Below, one piece after another: positions 23,523-32,539 of a DNA stretch of 64,000 nucleotides. This DNA comes from Solibaculum mannosilyticum (lineage in GTDB: Bacteria; Bacillota; Clostridia; Oscillospirales; Acutalibacteraceae): contig NZ_AP023321.1 of assembly GCF_015140235.1 (NCBI RefSeq), forward strand, positions 606,001 through 670,000, in the 5' to 3' direction. Position 1 is the first letter of the stretch. Each line of letters starts with the position of its first letter. The notes under the pieces were generated by a model that did no database searches, was not told the DNA's origin, and was given only the letters and a program-made list of their open reading frames with translations. The position numbers and the translations under genes are program-made.

Positions 23523-23838
23523 TCTCTTCACCTCCATCAATGATCTGGTCTACCTGAAAAATAAAATGTTTCCACTCGGCTTTGAGCAATTCGAGAAATT
23601 CCCGTCCGGAAGGGGAGAGCGCATAGTATTTGCGGGGCGCCCCTCCGCTGGACTCCTCCAAATAGGAGGTGACGTAATTCTCCTGCTTGAGCCGGCGAAG
23701 AATGGGGTAAACCGTTCCATCTGAAATGTCTACCGCCTGGGAGAGGTTGGAGGCAATCTCGTAGCCGTACCGGTCTCCCTTTTCCAGCATGGCCAGGACA
23801 CACAGTTCTAACACGCCTTTTTTAAATTGGATGTTCAT
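23497..23838 (-). CDS. PadR-family transcriptional regulator
   Basis: A 113-residue winged-helix repressor: KKGVLELCVLAMLEKGDRYGYEI (helices 1-2), the recognition region SDGTVYPILRRLKQENYVTSYLEES, the wing GGAPRKYYALSPSGREFL, and a C-terminal dimerisation helix. Start is ATG 23838, preceded by GAGGTGAAG. It heads the operon with the DUF1700 and DUF4097 genes and presumably represses it through the dyads at 23866-23889. The ligand or stress signal is not evident from sequence. Confidence 0.93.
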   Translation of the reverse strand: MNIQFKKGVLELCVLAMLEKGDRYGYEIASNLSQAVDISDGTVYPILRRLKQENYVTSYLEESSGGAPRKYYALSPSGREFLELLKAEWKHFIFQVDQIIDGGEEIEQATVSQ

Positions 23839-23865
23839 CGCTTCACCTCTCAATACTGGTTCAAA

Positions 23866-23921
23866 ACGAGTACTATATATTGAACAATACTAAATATAAA
23901 CCTCTATTGTGGTATTGTCAA
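23866..23921 (-). promoter_or_regulatory. Promoter and dyad upstream of padR operon
   Basis: TTGACA (23916-23921), 17 bases and TATATT (23893-23898) on the minus strand. Directly downstream AGTA...TATTG-AA-CAATA...CT forms an imperfect dyad at the expected transcription start, a likely PadR site. Confidence 0.7.
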
Positions 23922-23994
23922 GTAGTGAACGCTATTTTTTTTAGTTGCCGGGAAAAATTTTGCCGTACATGGCGCCGAGGTATAGCCGACAAAC

Positions 23995-24029
23995 AAAAAA
24001 GCAGCCGATTAGGACAATCGGCTGCTTTT
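23995..24029. terminator. Terminator of HAD phosphatase gene
   Basis: AAAAAGCAGCCGAT-taggaca-ATCGGCTGCTTTTT is a perfect stem with A and T runs. Confidence 0.92.
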
Positions 24030-24052
24030 TATTATGGGGTTAGCTCTTTGGA

Positions 24053-24688
24053 TTAGATGTTCAGAATGTCCGAAGGCGATGTGAAAATAAAATCAGCTAA
24101 GCTGTTTTTGACGTTTGGACGGTCCCACGTTACCAATCCGGAGGAGAGCCCGGCATTTTTGGCACATTCCAAATCGGTGGTCATATCCCCGATATAGATG
24201 CACTGGTTAGCGTCGGCTTTGGCGAGCTCCAGATACTTAAGAAGAGGCTGGGCATCCGGCTTGTGCTTTTGGGTATCCTCCTTTAAGACCACGGCAGAAC
24301 AGAGGGAATCCAAGCCAAAGCCTTGAAAATAATCCCGGTATTCCTGACGGCTCCGGGAGGAGACGATGCCCAAAGTGTATCCTCTCTGCTTTAGGGCTTG
24401 GAGCATGTCCTCCACGCCGGGGAAAAAACAGATGGTGTGGGCCACTTTCTGATAATGGACGTTCCACTGATCTTCAAAGCTTTCTCCCACATCCACTCCC
24501 AATTTCTTCAAAGCTTCCTTGGTTGTGATGCCCAAGACGACGCGCAATTCTTCCAAGGAGAACTGCTTATGGGGTACGAATTGTCTTAAAGTAGTCTGCC
24601 AAGTGGCGAGCACGGACTGTTCGGTATCGATCAATGTGCCGTCCAGATCAAAGATAAAGTGGGTGAACTTCTTAGGCTGAACCATCAT
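24053..24688 (-). CDS. HAD-superfamily hydrolase (PpaX/phosphoglycolate phosphatase-like)
   Basis: A 211-residue cytoplasmic phosphatase. Motif I is DLDGTLIDTEQS (nucleophile and acid Asp), motif II VSSRS, motif III the Lys in HKPDAQP, and motif IV GDMTTDLECAKNAG. The helical cap lies between motifs I and II, as in the PGMB/Gph subfamily. Such enzymes hydrolyse small phosphate esters or pyrophosphate; the substrate cannot be told. Start ATG 24688 has TTGGAGG upstream. Single gene. Confidence 0.9.
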   Translation of the reverse strand: MMVQPKKFTHFIFDLDGTLIDTEQSVLATWQTTLRQFVPHKQFSLEELRVVLGITTKEALKKLGVDVGESFEDQWNVHYQKVAHTICFFPGVEDMLQALKQRGYTLGIVSSRSRQEYRDYFQGFGLDSLCSAVVLKEDTQKHKPDAQPLLKYLELAKADANQCIYIGDMTTDLECAKNAGLSSGLVTWDRPNVKNSLADFIFTSPSDILNI

Positions 24689-24904
24689 AGAAAACCTCCA
24701 AATGCTAACTTTTCTGCGGACATGCTTCTAAAAGATAGTTTACCATACATAGCCGCAAAAGTCATTTCCGGCTGTCATAGTTTTGACCCAAATGATCCTG
24801 TCCTATCCCGGCGGGATTTTTAAAACAATGCGTCCACATTTTCCGACAAAGAGGAATGATGGGGTGTTTTTCCGGCAACAATATCCTGTGAATATCTGCG
24901 CGGG

Positions 24905-27900
24905 GTGAGAGAGTTGAGCCGAATCAAACAAGTAAGAGGATTTTTCTACGATGCGTCCGAAGCGGTGGGACGCCCGGGAACCATTACACGGGTTTCCATG
25001 TACGCCTTGCGCCGTCAGCTCGGCCGGGAACTAAACCGGATGCGGGAGCAGTATCAAATTGCTTTGGGACGTCAAAAGAGGAGCGACGTAGAACAATGGC
25101 TGTGCGATAACTTCTATCTGATTGAAAAAAACGGGCGGGCACTTCTGCGGGAGCTGAAGTATCAAGAGCCGTTGCCGGCCAGAAAGGGACAGGCTTTCTG
25201 TGCCCTTTATCACGTGTGTGAAGCCATCTGCGCGCCCACCGGCGGTATGCCTGATCCAGAAGGGCTGGAACGGCAGCTTCAGAAGGTGCAGCACTATCGT
25301 CTTTTGCAGGGGAGCGAGCTGGAGAATCTGGAGCTTATGCTGCGCGCCGCCCTGATCCACTGGGCGGCGCGTGCGGCCTCCCAATGGGGGAAGGAAGAGG
25401 AAAATGCCGTTCGTCTGGGAAACGCCATCCAATCCCTCAGGGCTTTTCAGGATATGGATTTTATCGGTATGGTGGAACGGCTCAGCGGTGTGGAATCCAT
25501 CCTCCGTGGAGATCCGGCCAGGATCTATTCCAGCATGAGCGAGGACACGCGGGGCTATTACCGGCATTGTATCACCCGCATTGCCCGCCGCACGGGCCGG
25601 GACGAAATGAAGGTGGCGCGAGACGTCCTGCACAAGGCCCAGGAGGCAAAAGAGACGTCAAAAAAACACGTGGGGTACTGGATTGAAGAGATGACAGGCG
25701 ACCGTCAGAGACGAAAGCGCCGGGGGAGGATCTCCTTGACGGTTCAGGTGATTTTCCCTGTGACGCTCTCGATTCTAGCCGGGGCATTGTGGGGATGGTG
25801 GCTGATTCCGCTGCTTATTTTTCCCTTGTGGGAGGCCGTTCGTCCGCTGGTGGATTTTCTGGCCCTCAAAGGGGTGCCTCCTACCTTTTTGCCCCGCATG
25901 GAACTGGATGGAGAGGTCCCAAAAGAGGCCCCCGCTTTGGTGACGGTGTCCACGCTGCTTTCCACCGCGCAAAAGACGTCGGGGCTTCGCCGGCGGCTGG
26001 AGCATCTCTACCGGACAAACGGCAGGGGGGAAACCTACTTCTGCCTGTTGGCCGATCTCAAGGAGGCAAAGAAGCCGCAGCGCCCGGAGGATGCATCGGC
26101 AGTGGCGGCGGCATCCCGCATTGTCCGTGACCTCAACCGCCAATACGGGCAACGGTTTTTCCTCTTGGTGCGGCCCAGGGTGTATTCCAAGACCCAGAGG
26201 GCCTATGTGGGTTGGGAAAGAAAACGGGGCGCACTGTTGGAACTGTGCCGTCTGATCAAAGGGGAGAGGCCTCATTTTCTGACGGTGGTAGGGCCGCAAG
26301 AAAAACTCTCTTCCATCCGATACATCATCGCCCTGGACGGCGATACCGAATTGCTGATGGATACAGCCGCCGATTTGGTGGCCAAAGCCATGCATCCGTT
26401 CAATCGTCCTCAAGTGGATCGGTCTTTGGGCAGGGTTGTCAAGGGCTATGGCATCCTGGCCCCGCGGGTAGACGTGGACTTAAGATCCGCCGGACAGACT
26501 GATTTTTCCCGCATCATGGCCGGATTAGGAGGCGTCACCGCCTACGATACCCTGGTGGGGGATTTTTATCAGGATCTATTTGGAGAAGGCATCTTTGCCG
26601 GCAAGGGACTTTTGGATGTGGATGCCTTTTATGAAGTGCTCAACCACGCTTTGCCTGAGAATCAAGTGCTCAGTCACGACATCCTGGAAGGGGGCTTTTT
26701 GCGGACAGCCTTTGTGTCCGACGTGGAGATGAGCGATGGCTTTCCCACCGGGATGGGTCCCTGGATGGCCCGCCTTCACCGTTGGATCCGAGGGGATTGG
26801 CAAAACATTGTGTGGATTTCCTCCGCCACCAAAACGGCCGATGGAAAACACAATCCGTTAAACGCCTTGTCCCGCTATAAATTGTTTGACAACCTGCGCC
26901 GCTCCTTTACACCGGTGATCGCCATGGCGTGCATTTTGCTGTCCACCCTGGTAGGAGGCGGAGCCGCTTGGGCGCTTACCATAGCGGGCGTGCTGTCTTG
27001 CGCGGGGGCCGGATTGTTTTCCGCCGTTTACGGCCTCATCAGCGGAGGAATGTTTGTATTCTCACGGCGGTACTACTCCAAGGCCATTCCCCAGGCATCC
27101 CAAGCACTGCTCCAAGCCGGGATGCAGCTCATGATGCTGCCCCGTACCGCTTTGGTGTCGTTGGACGCCATTGTCCGGGCGCTGTGGCGCCGCTTCTATT
27201 CCGGACGGGGGCTGCTGGACTGGGTGACGGCTGCCGATGCCGAACAGCACAAGCACAATACGGCCGGATTTATAAAAACCTATGGGATAGGCGTTCTGTT
27301 GGGGGCGGTACTGATCATCTGGGGCAAGGTGGTGCTTGCATGGCTGCTGGGACTTGCCTTCTTGTCCCTGCCCCTGACAGCATGGGCGACCGCCCGTCCG
27401 GACGGGAAGGAGGGACATGACCTCTCCTCCGAACAGCGGGATATGCTCCAATCCCACGCCGCCGCCATGTGGCGCTATTATGAGGATTTGTGTACGCCGG
27501 AGGATCATTGGCTCCCGCCCGACAACATGCAGGAGGCGCCCGTCACGGTGACGGCCCATCGGACGTCGCCGACCAACATCGGCCTTGCCATGCTGTCCAC
27601 TATGGCGGCCCACGACTTCGGCCTCATCGACAGGGACGCCATGGTCACCCGTCTTGGACACATGGTGGATACCATCCAGCGCCTGGAGCGGTGGAACGGA
27701 AATCTTCTCAATTGGTACGACACCCTCACCCTGCGTCCTTTGACGCCGCGGTATGTGTCCTGTGTGGACAGCGGCAACTTTGTATGCTGCCTTGTCTCCC
27801 TCAAGGAGGGGCTCAAAGAGATGGCAGGGGACAGTCAGGTCATGGATTTAGTCGCCCGGTTGGAATGCATGATCGATGAAACCGACCTGGGGGTCTTTTA

Positions 27901-30900
27901 CAATCCCCGCCGCCGTCTGCTGCACATCGGCTACGATCTGGAAAGCGGACAGCTCAGCGGGTCTTACTACGATCTTCTCATGAGCGAGGCGCGCATGACC
28001 AGCTATTTTGCTGTGGCCTCCCGACAAGTGCCCAAGAAACACTGGGGCGCTTTGGGACGCACCCTCGCCAGGCAGGGGAGATACACCGGACCGGTCAGTT
28101 GGACAGGCACCATGTTTGAGTACTTTATGCCCTATTTGGTGCTTCCTTCCTACGAAGGCTCCCTGGGATACGAGGCGCTGCGGTTTTGTACCTACTGCCA
28201 GCGCCGACGCACCAGAGGCATCGCCCCGTGGGGCATTTCGGAAAGCGGATTTTACGCCTTTGATCCCCAGCTCAACTATCAGTACAAAGCCCACGGCGTT
28301 CAGAAATTGGGACTGAAACGGGGGATGGACAGCGAATTGGTGGTATCCCCCTATTCCACTTATCTTACACTTCCCTTTGAACCGCAGAAAGCCATCCGCA
28401 ATTTGCAGCGTCTGGGAGAGATGGACATCACCGGGCGGTACGGCATGTACGAAGCGGCCGACTTTACGGTAAAACGCCGCCTCAGCGGAGCCGATTACGC
28501 GGTGGTGCGCAGCTATATGGCTCATCATGTGGGTATGAGTCTGGTGGCCATTGCCAATCTATTGTATGACGGCGTATTTCAACGACGGTTCCTGCGGGAT
28601 GGAAGGATGTCCTCGGCAGTGGAATTGCTGGAGGAAAAGGCTCCGGCTGGAACGGTGGTGTTTGACGATGTAGAACACCGTCCCATCCCGCAAAAGGTGG
28701 GCCGGACCATCGAGAAAAAGGAGGAATATCAGGTGATTAGTCCCGCGAATCCCCGCATGCATCTGCTGCAAAACGATCAGTGGACGTTGGCGGTTACCGA
28801 CACAGGAGCAGGGGTATCCACCTTCCGCGGTATGGACGTAGTGCGCCGCTCCGACGATCTGCTTCGCCGGCCGGAGGGGATCTTTGCCGTGGTCAAAGGG
28901 GAAGGGGAGCCCTTCAGCATCACGCCCCTTCCCATGGAAAAAGGACAGGTGCAGCGACGGGTGGAATTTGCCTCCTCTTACGCCGCCTTTTACGCCAAAG
29001 AGAACAAGCTGGAAGCCGGCATGATGGCCAGCCTTCATCCGATTTTAGCCTGTGAACAGCGGAAAATCCTGCTTCAGAATCATTCATCCAAGCCAATGGA
29101 CGTTCAAGTGCTGTTTTTCCTGGAACCGGCCCTTATCCCCGCCAAGGACGATGCAGCTCATCCCGCTTTCTCCCGTCTCTTTTTGCGCTCGTCCTACGAT
29201 CCATCCACTCAAAGCCTCGTCTTCTCCCGGCGAAAACGGGGAAAAGGCAATGAGATGCATCTGGCGGTGGGATTCCTGGAGCAAGTGGCCTATGAATACG
29301 ACCTGAGCCGGGAACGCATTCTCACAAGGCCCTACGGCGTCTCATCCCTGCTGCGGGAGGAGCTGTTTACCAAACCGTTCACGCCGGGAGAGGGGGTTCC
29401 CGACACCGCCTGCTGCATCCGGGCGACGGTCAATCTGCCGCCCAAGGGTCAAAAGGCGCTGACGCTGTTGCTCAGCGCCGCCGGCGCCAGGGAGGATGCC
29501 GTCGGCAACCTGGCTGCCATCCGGGAGGAGGGGGATATCACTCCGGAAAGAGCGGCGGTATCTCCGCTGGCGGGCGGAGGGATCGAACAGCGCATCGGTT
29601 CCACCCTGCTGCCCCGGCTCTTTTACCCGATGCAGGAATCGGCGGACATCCGGGAAGCCGCCAAAAACAACCGTCTGGGTGCGCCGGCCCTTTGGAGTAT
29701 GGGAATCTCAGGAGACGTCCCCATTGTGCTGGTCATTCTCAAGGACCCGCAGAAGGTCCAGTCCATCCAGCCCTTTGTGAAGCTCCACAAGCTCCTGAGA
29801 CGGGCCGGGATTCCAATGGACCTCTGCATCCTTTACCGGGAGGGCGGGCAGTATGACCGTCCGGCAGTGGACGCCATTCGTTGGGTGCTCAAGACGGAAG
29901 ACATCGATTCCCTTCTGGGACAGCGGGGTGGTATCCACTTGGTGGACGAGATGCGTCATGAGGAGCAAAATATCCAGGCGCTCAAAGCGTCGGCCGTGCA
30001 CATCGCATCGGAGCATTTGCTGCCCGAAGCGGCATCCCCCACAGAATATCGTCCTATGCCGGTGGCTCCCGTGGAGCCGATAGGAGCTCCCCCCGCCGGA
30101 TTCACGGTGGAGGGCGGCGTCTTCCATGGGGATGCCTTTACCATCACCAAGACGCCGCCTATGCCGTGGGGACACGTGCTGGCAAACCCCGCCTTTGGGA
30201 CTATGGTCGGCGACCTGGCTTTGGGATACACCTGGGCGGTCAACGCCCGGGAAAATAAATTGACCCCGTGGTACAACGATTCCCGCACCGATAACCGCGG
30301 TGAACAACTTCTTTTGCGGTTGGACGGCCGCATTTACGATTGTACCTTGGGCGCTGTCGCCACCTTCACGCCGGGGTATGCCCGCTGGGAGGGGATGGCG
30401 GGGGATGTGCGCATCACAGTGACGGCGTCCGTCCCGCCCAAGGGGACGTGGAAGGAGGTACTTCTGGAGATGGAAAGCCCCAATCGTCCGGTGGACATTC
30501 AAGCTGCCTATTATACGGAACCGGTGCTGGGCGTAGGCCGCGGTACGGCGCGGTATCAGGTATCCCGCTGGGAGGACGGCGCATTGACCCTCCAAAACCC
30601 CTGGAATACAGCCGTCCCGGGGGCTATGCTCCTGACGGCCGACGGCGGCGCCGACGCCTACACCTGTAGCCGTCCGGACTTTTTGTCCGGGCTTTGGGAC
30701 GGGTGCGTTCCGGCGCCTACCCACGATCCCTGCGGAGCTGTCATTGTCGAACGCCGGTTGCCTCCCAGACACAGGGAAAGCATTAAATTTATCTTGGGAT
30801 GGGCGGCGTCGGAGGAGGCGGTGCGGAGTATCCCCGGCATTCGTCCCGAACGGGGAGAACCTGTGGACTCCATCCGCATCCACACACCCGATCCAGCTCT

Positions 30901-32323
30901 GGATGCGCTCATCAACACCTGGCTGCCTCATCAGGTGGCGGCGTCCCGCTTCATGGGAAAGACGGGATTTTACCAATGCGGCGGCGCATGGGGATTCCGG
31001 GATCAGCTACAGGATTGTCTGGCCCTGATGCTGACCCGGCCTAAATTGGCCCGACGCCACATCATCCGTGCTGCCGCCCACCAGTTTGAGGAGGGGGACG
31101 TCATGCACTGGTGGCATGCGTTGCCCCGTTCAGGCGGCGGGGAGAGAGGGGTTCGGACGCGTTATTCCGACGACCTGCTGTGGCTCCCCTATGTGTTGTG
31201 TGAATATCTCAAGACCACCGGCGATCAAAGTATTCTGGAGGTGCCGGTCCACTACCTGCACGCCGAGGAACTTCGGGAGGAGGAGCATGACCGCTATTTT
31301 GAACCGGTCAAATCGTCCGTCAGGGAGGTCCTTTATCATCACGCAGTCCGGGCGGTGGAACGGTCCATGAAGTGGGGACGTCACGGCCTACCTCTCATGG
31401 GCGGCGGGGACTGGAACGACGGATACAATCTGGTGGGTGCCGGCGGTCAAGGGGAAAGCGTATGGCTTGGGATGTTCCTGACCATGGTGCTGGAGAATAT
31501 GGTTCCGCTGTGCCGCAGAAAGGGCGAGGACGACCGTGCCCGTCGGTATGAGGAGGAGGCAAAACGCCTCAGGTCTGCCATCGACCAGTGGGCCTGGGAC
31601 GGGGACTGGTATCTGAGGGCCTTCTACGACGACGGCTCCCCCATGGGCAGCCATGAAAATGACGAGTGCCGCATCGACAGCCTTCCCCAGAGCTTCTCGG
31701 TACTGTGCAGCATGCCGGACGGGGAGAGACGTTCCCGGGCGCTGGACTGGTGTATGCGCATCCTGGTGGACGACAGGCATCAATTGGTGCGTCTGTTTTA
31801 TCCGCCCTTTGACCAGTCCCAGCAGCAGCCGGGATACGTCAAAGCCTATCCCACAGGACTTCGTGAAAACGGCGGGCAATACACCCATGCCGCCTGTTGG
31901 CTGGCCATGGCCCTCCTGCGGGAAGGCCGGGCCGACGACGCACTCAAGGTACTGCATTTTATCAGTCCGGCGGAAAAATACCGGGATCCTGACCGGGCCG
32001 CCGCCTATCAAACCGAGCCCTATGCCATTGCCGCCGACATCTACGCCCATCCCGACGCCGCAGGACGCGGGGGATGGAGCCAATACACCGGAGCCGCCGG
32101 ATGGTACTACCGCATCGTCATTGAGGAACTTCTGGGCATCCGCATCCGTGGGGATGCCATTGAGGTGCATCCCAACCTCCCCACCGGATGGAGCGGCTTT
32201 ACCGCAGAGATTGTCCGAGGCGGCGTGGTCACGAGGGTCAATCAGGACGGCGTAGTCGAGATTCAAAATCATGACCATTCTGTTAAATCGGAGGGGCGGC
32301 GGCCAATGGCGTTGCAACACTGA
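24905..32323 (+). CDS. Cyclic beta-1,2-glucan synthase-like protein (GT84, glycoamylase, GH94 modules)
   Basis: A 2472-residue membrane protein with the plan of NdvB/Cgs. A soluble N-terminal part (1-270) precedes a helix pair (about 277-320). The glycosyltransferase follows, with ALDGDTELL near 474, SDVEMSDGFP, and HRWIRGDWQ near 626. More membrane helices lie at about 667-720 and 790-830. A glycoamylase-type domain spans about 880-1220 (TSPTNIGLAML, LLNWYDT, WGISESGFYAFD), then two beta-sandwich regions and a C-terminal GH94 phosphorylase-like domain with GGGDWNDGYN near 2166. In Rhizobiales the protein makes, trims and cyclises beta-1,2-glucan in the inner membrane. Start is GTG 24905, or TTG 24914 behind GGGGTGAG. 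It stands alone with no transporter gene nearby. Confidence 0.9.
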   Translation: MRELSRIKQVRGFFYDASEAVGRPGTITRVSMYALRRQLGRELNRMREQYQIALGRQKRSDVEQWLCDNFYLIEKNGRALLRELKYQEPLPARKGQAFCALYHVCEAICAPTGGMPDPEGLERQLQKVQHYRLLQGSELENLELMLRAALIHWAARAASQWGKEEENAVRLGNAIQSLRAFQDMDFIGMVERLSGVESILRGDPARIYSSMSEDTRGYYRHCITRIARRTGRDEMKVARDVLHKAQEAKETSKKHVGYWIEEMTGDRQRRKRRGRISLTVQVIFPVTLSILAGALWGWWLIPLLIFPLWEAVRPLVDFLALKGVPPTFLPRMELDGEVPKEAPALVTVSTLLSTAQKTSGLRRRLEHLYRTNGRGETYFCLLADLKEAKKPQRPEDASAVAAASRIVRDLNRQYGQRFFLLVRPRVYSKTQRAYVGWERKRGALLELCRLIKGERPHFLTVVGPQEKLSSIRYIIALDGDTELLMDTAADLVAKAMHPFNRPQVDRSLGRVVKGYGILAPRVDVDLRSAGQTDFSRIMAGLGGVTAYDTLVGDFYQDLFGEGIFAGKGLLDVDAFYEVLNHALPENQVLSHDILEGGFLRTAFVSDVEMSDGFPTGMGPWMARLHRWIRGDWQNIVWISSATKTADGKHNPLNALSRYKLFDNLRRSFTPVIAMACILLSTLVGGGAAWALTIAGVLSCAGAGLFSAVYGLISGGMFVFSRRYYSKAIPQASQALLQAGMQLMMLPRTALVSLDAIVRALWRRFYSGRGLLDWVTAADAEQHKHNTAGFIKTYGIGVLLGAVLIIWGKVVLAWLLGLAFLSLPLTAWATARPDGKEGHDLSSEQRDMLQSHAAAMWRYYEDLCTPEDHWLPPDNMQEAPVTVTAHRTSPTNIGLAMLSTMAAHDFGLIDRDAMVTRLGHMVDTIQRLERWNGNLLNWYDTLTLRPLTPRYVSCVDSGNFVCCLVSLKEGLKEMAGDSQVMDLVARLECMIDETDLGVFYNPRRRLLHIGYDLESGQLSGSYYDLLMSEARMTSYFAVASRQVPKKHWGALGRTLARQGRYTGPVSWTGTMFEYFMPYLVLPSYEGSLGYEALRFCTYCQRRRTRGIAPWGISESGFYAFDPQLNYQYKAHGVQKLGLKRGMDSELVVSPYSTYLTLPFEPQKAIRNLQRLGEMDITGRYGMYEAADFTVKRRLSGADYAVVRSYMAHHVGMSLVAIANLLYDGVFQRRFLRDGRMSSAVELLEEKAPAGTVVFDDVEHRPIPQKVGRTIEKKEEYQVISPANPRMHLLQNDQWTLAVTDTGAGVSTFRGMDVVRRSDDLLRRPEGIFAVVKGEGEPFSITPLPMEKGQVQRRVEFASSYAAFYAKENKLEAGMMASLHPILACEQRKILLQNHSSKPMDVQVLFFLEPALIPAKDDAAHPAFSRLFLRSSYDPSTQSLVFSRRKRGKGNEMHLAVGFLEQVAYEYDLSRERILTRPYGVSSLLREELFTKPFTPGEGVPDTACCIRATVNLPPKGQKALTLLLSAAGAREDAVGNLAAIREEGDITPERAAVSPLAGGGIEQRIGSTLLPRLFYPMQESADIREAAKNNRLGAPALWSMGISGDVPIVLVILKDPQKVQSIQPFVKLHKLLRRAGIPMDLCILYREGGQYDRPAVDAIRWVLKTEDIDSLLGQRGGIHLVDEMRHEEQNIQALKASAVHIASEHLLPEAASPTEYRPMPVAPVEPIGAPPAGFTVEGGVFHGDAFTITKTPPMPWGHVLANPAFGTMVGDLALGYTWAVNARENKLTPWYNDSRTDNRGEQLLLRLDGRIYDCTLGAVATFTPGYARWEGMAGDVRITVTASVPPKGTWKEVLLEMESPNRPVDIQAAYYTEPVLGVGRGTARYQVSRWEDGALTLQNPWNTAVPGAMLLTADGGADAYTCSRPDFLSGLWDGCVPAPTHDPCGAVIVERRLPPRHRESIKFILGWAASEEAVRSIPGIRPERGEPVDSIRIHTPDPALDALINTWLPHQVAASRFMGKTGFYQCGGAWGFRDQLQDCLALMLTRPKLARRHIIRAAAHQFEEGDVMHWWHALPRSGGGERGVRTRYSDDLLWLPYVLCEYLKTTGDQSILEVPVHYLHAEELREEEHDRYFEPVKSSVREVLYHHAVRAVERSMKWGRHGLPLMGGGDWNDGYNLVGAGGQGESVWLGMFLTMVLENMVPLCRRKGEDDRARRYEEEAKRLRSAIDQWAWDGDWYLRAFYDDGSPMGSHENDECRIDSLPQSFSVLCSMPDGERRSRALDWCMRILVDDRHQLVRLFYPPFDQSQQQPGYVKAYPTGLRENGGQYTHAACWLAMALLREGRADDALKVLHFISPAEKYRDPDRAAAYQTEPYAIAADIYAHPDAAGRGGWSQYTGAAGWYYRIVIEELLGIRIRGDAIEVHPNLPTGWSGFTAEIVRGGVVTRVNQDGVVEIQNHDHSVKSEGRRPMALQH

Positions 32324-32341
32324 GGAGGGTTATGGTATAAT
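32312..32341 (+). promoter_or_regulatory. Promoter for ymfF-ymfH, overlapping the glucan synthase 3' end
   Basis: TTGCAA (32312-32317), an 18-base spacer and TATAAT (32336-32341). The -35 lies inside the last codons of the glucan synthase gene, and no terminator separates the genes. Confidence 0.6.
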
Positions 32342-32412
32342 ATCAAATTAGTTGTAGTACTATTTTTGATTCCTTGCTTCATCGTGCACAAAGATGCAGC
32401 GCGGATGGAATC

Positions 32413-32514
32413 ATGATGTGCAAAGGGCAGGGGCAACCGTTGCTTTTGAAGCTGGAGAACTGGAGTTTCCGGCTTCCTGGGGGCGATGGCTTTTGTCTCT
32501 GCCTGTTTCCATAG
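32413..32514 (+). CDS. Possible 33-codon leader ORF before ymfF
   Basis: A short frame beginning with two ATG codons and ending TAG just before the ymfF ribosome site encodes a hydrophobic, Leu- and Cys-bearing peptide ending GDGFCLCLFP. The upstream ribosome site (GGATGGAATC) is weak. It may be chance; the position between promoter and gene is the only support. Confidence 0.25.
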   Translation: MMCKGQGQPLLLKLENWSFRLPGGDGFCLCLFP

Positions 32515-32539
32515 AATTTACAGATGAGGAGATGACATT

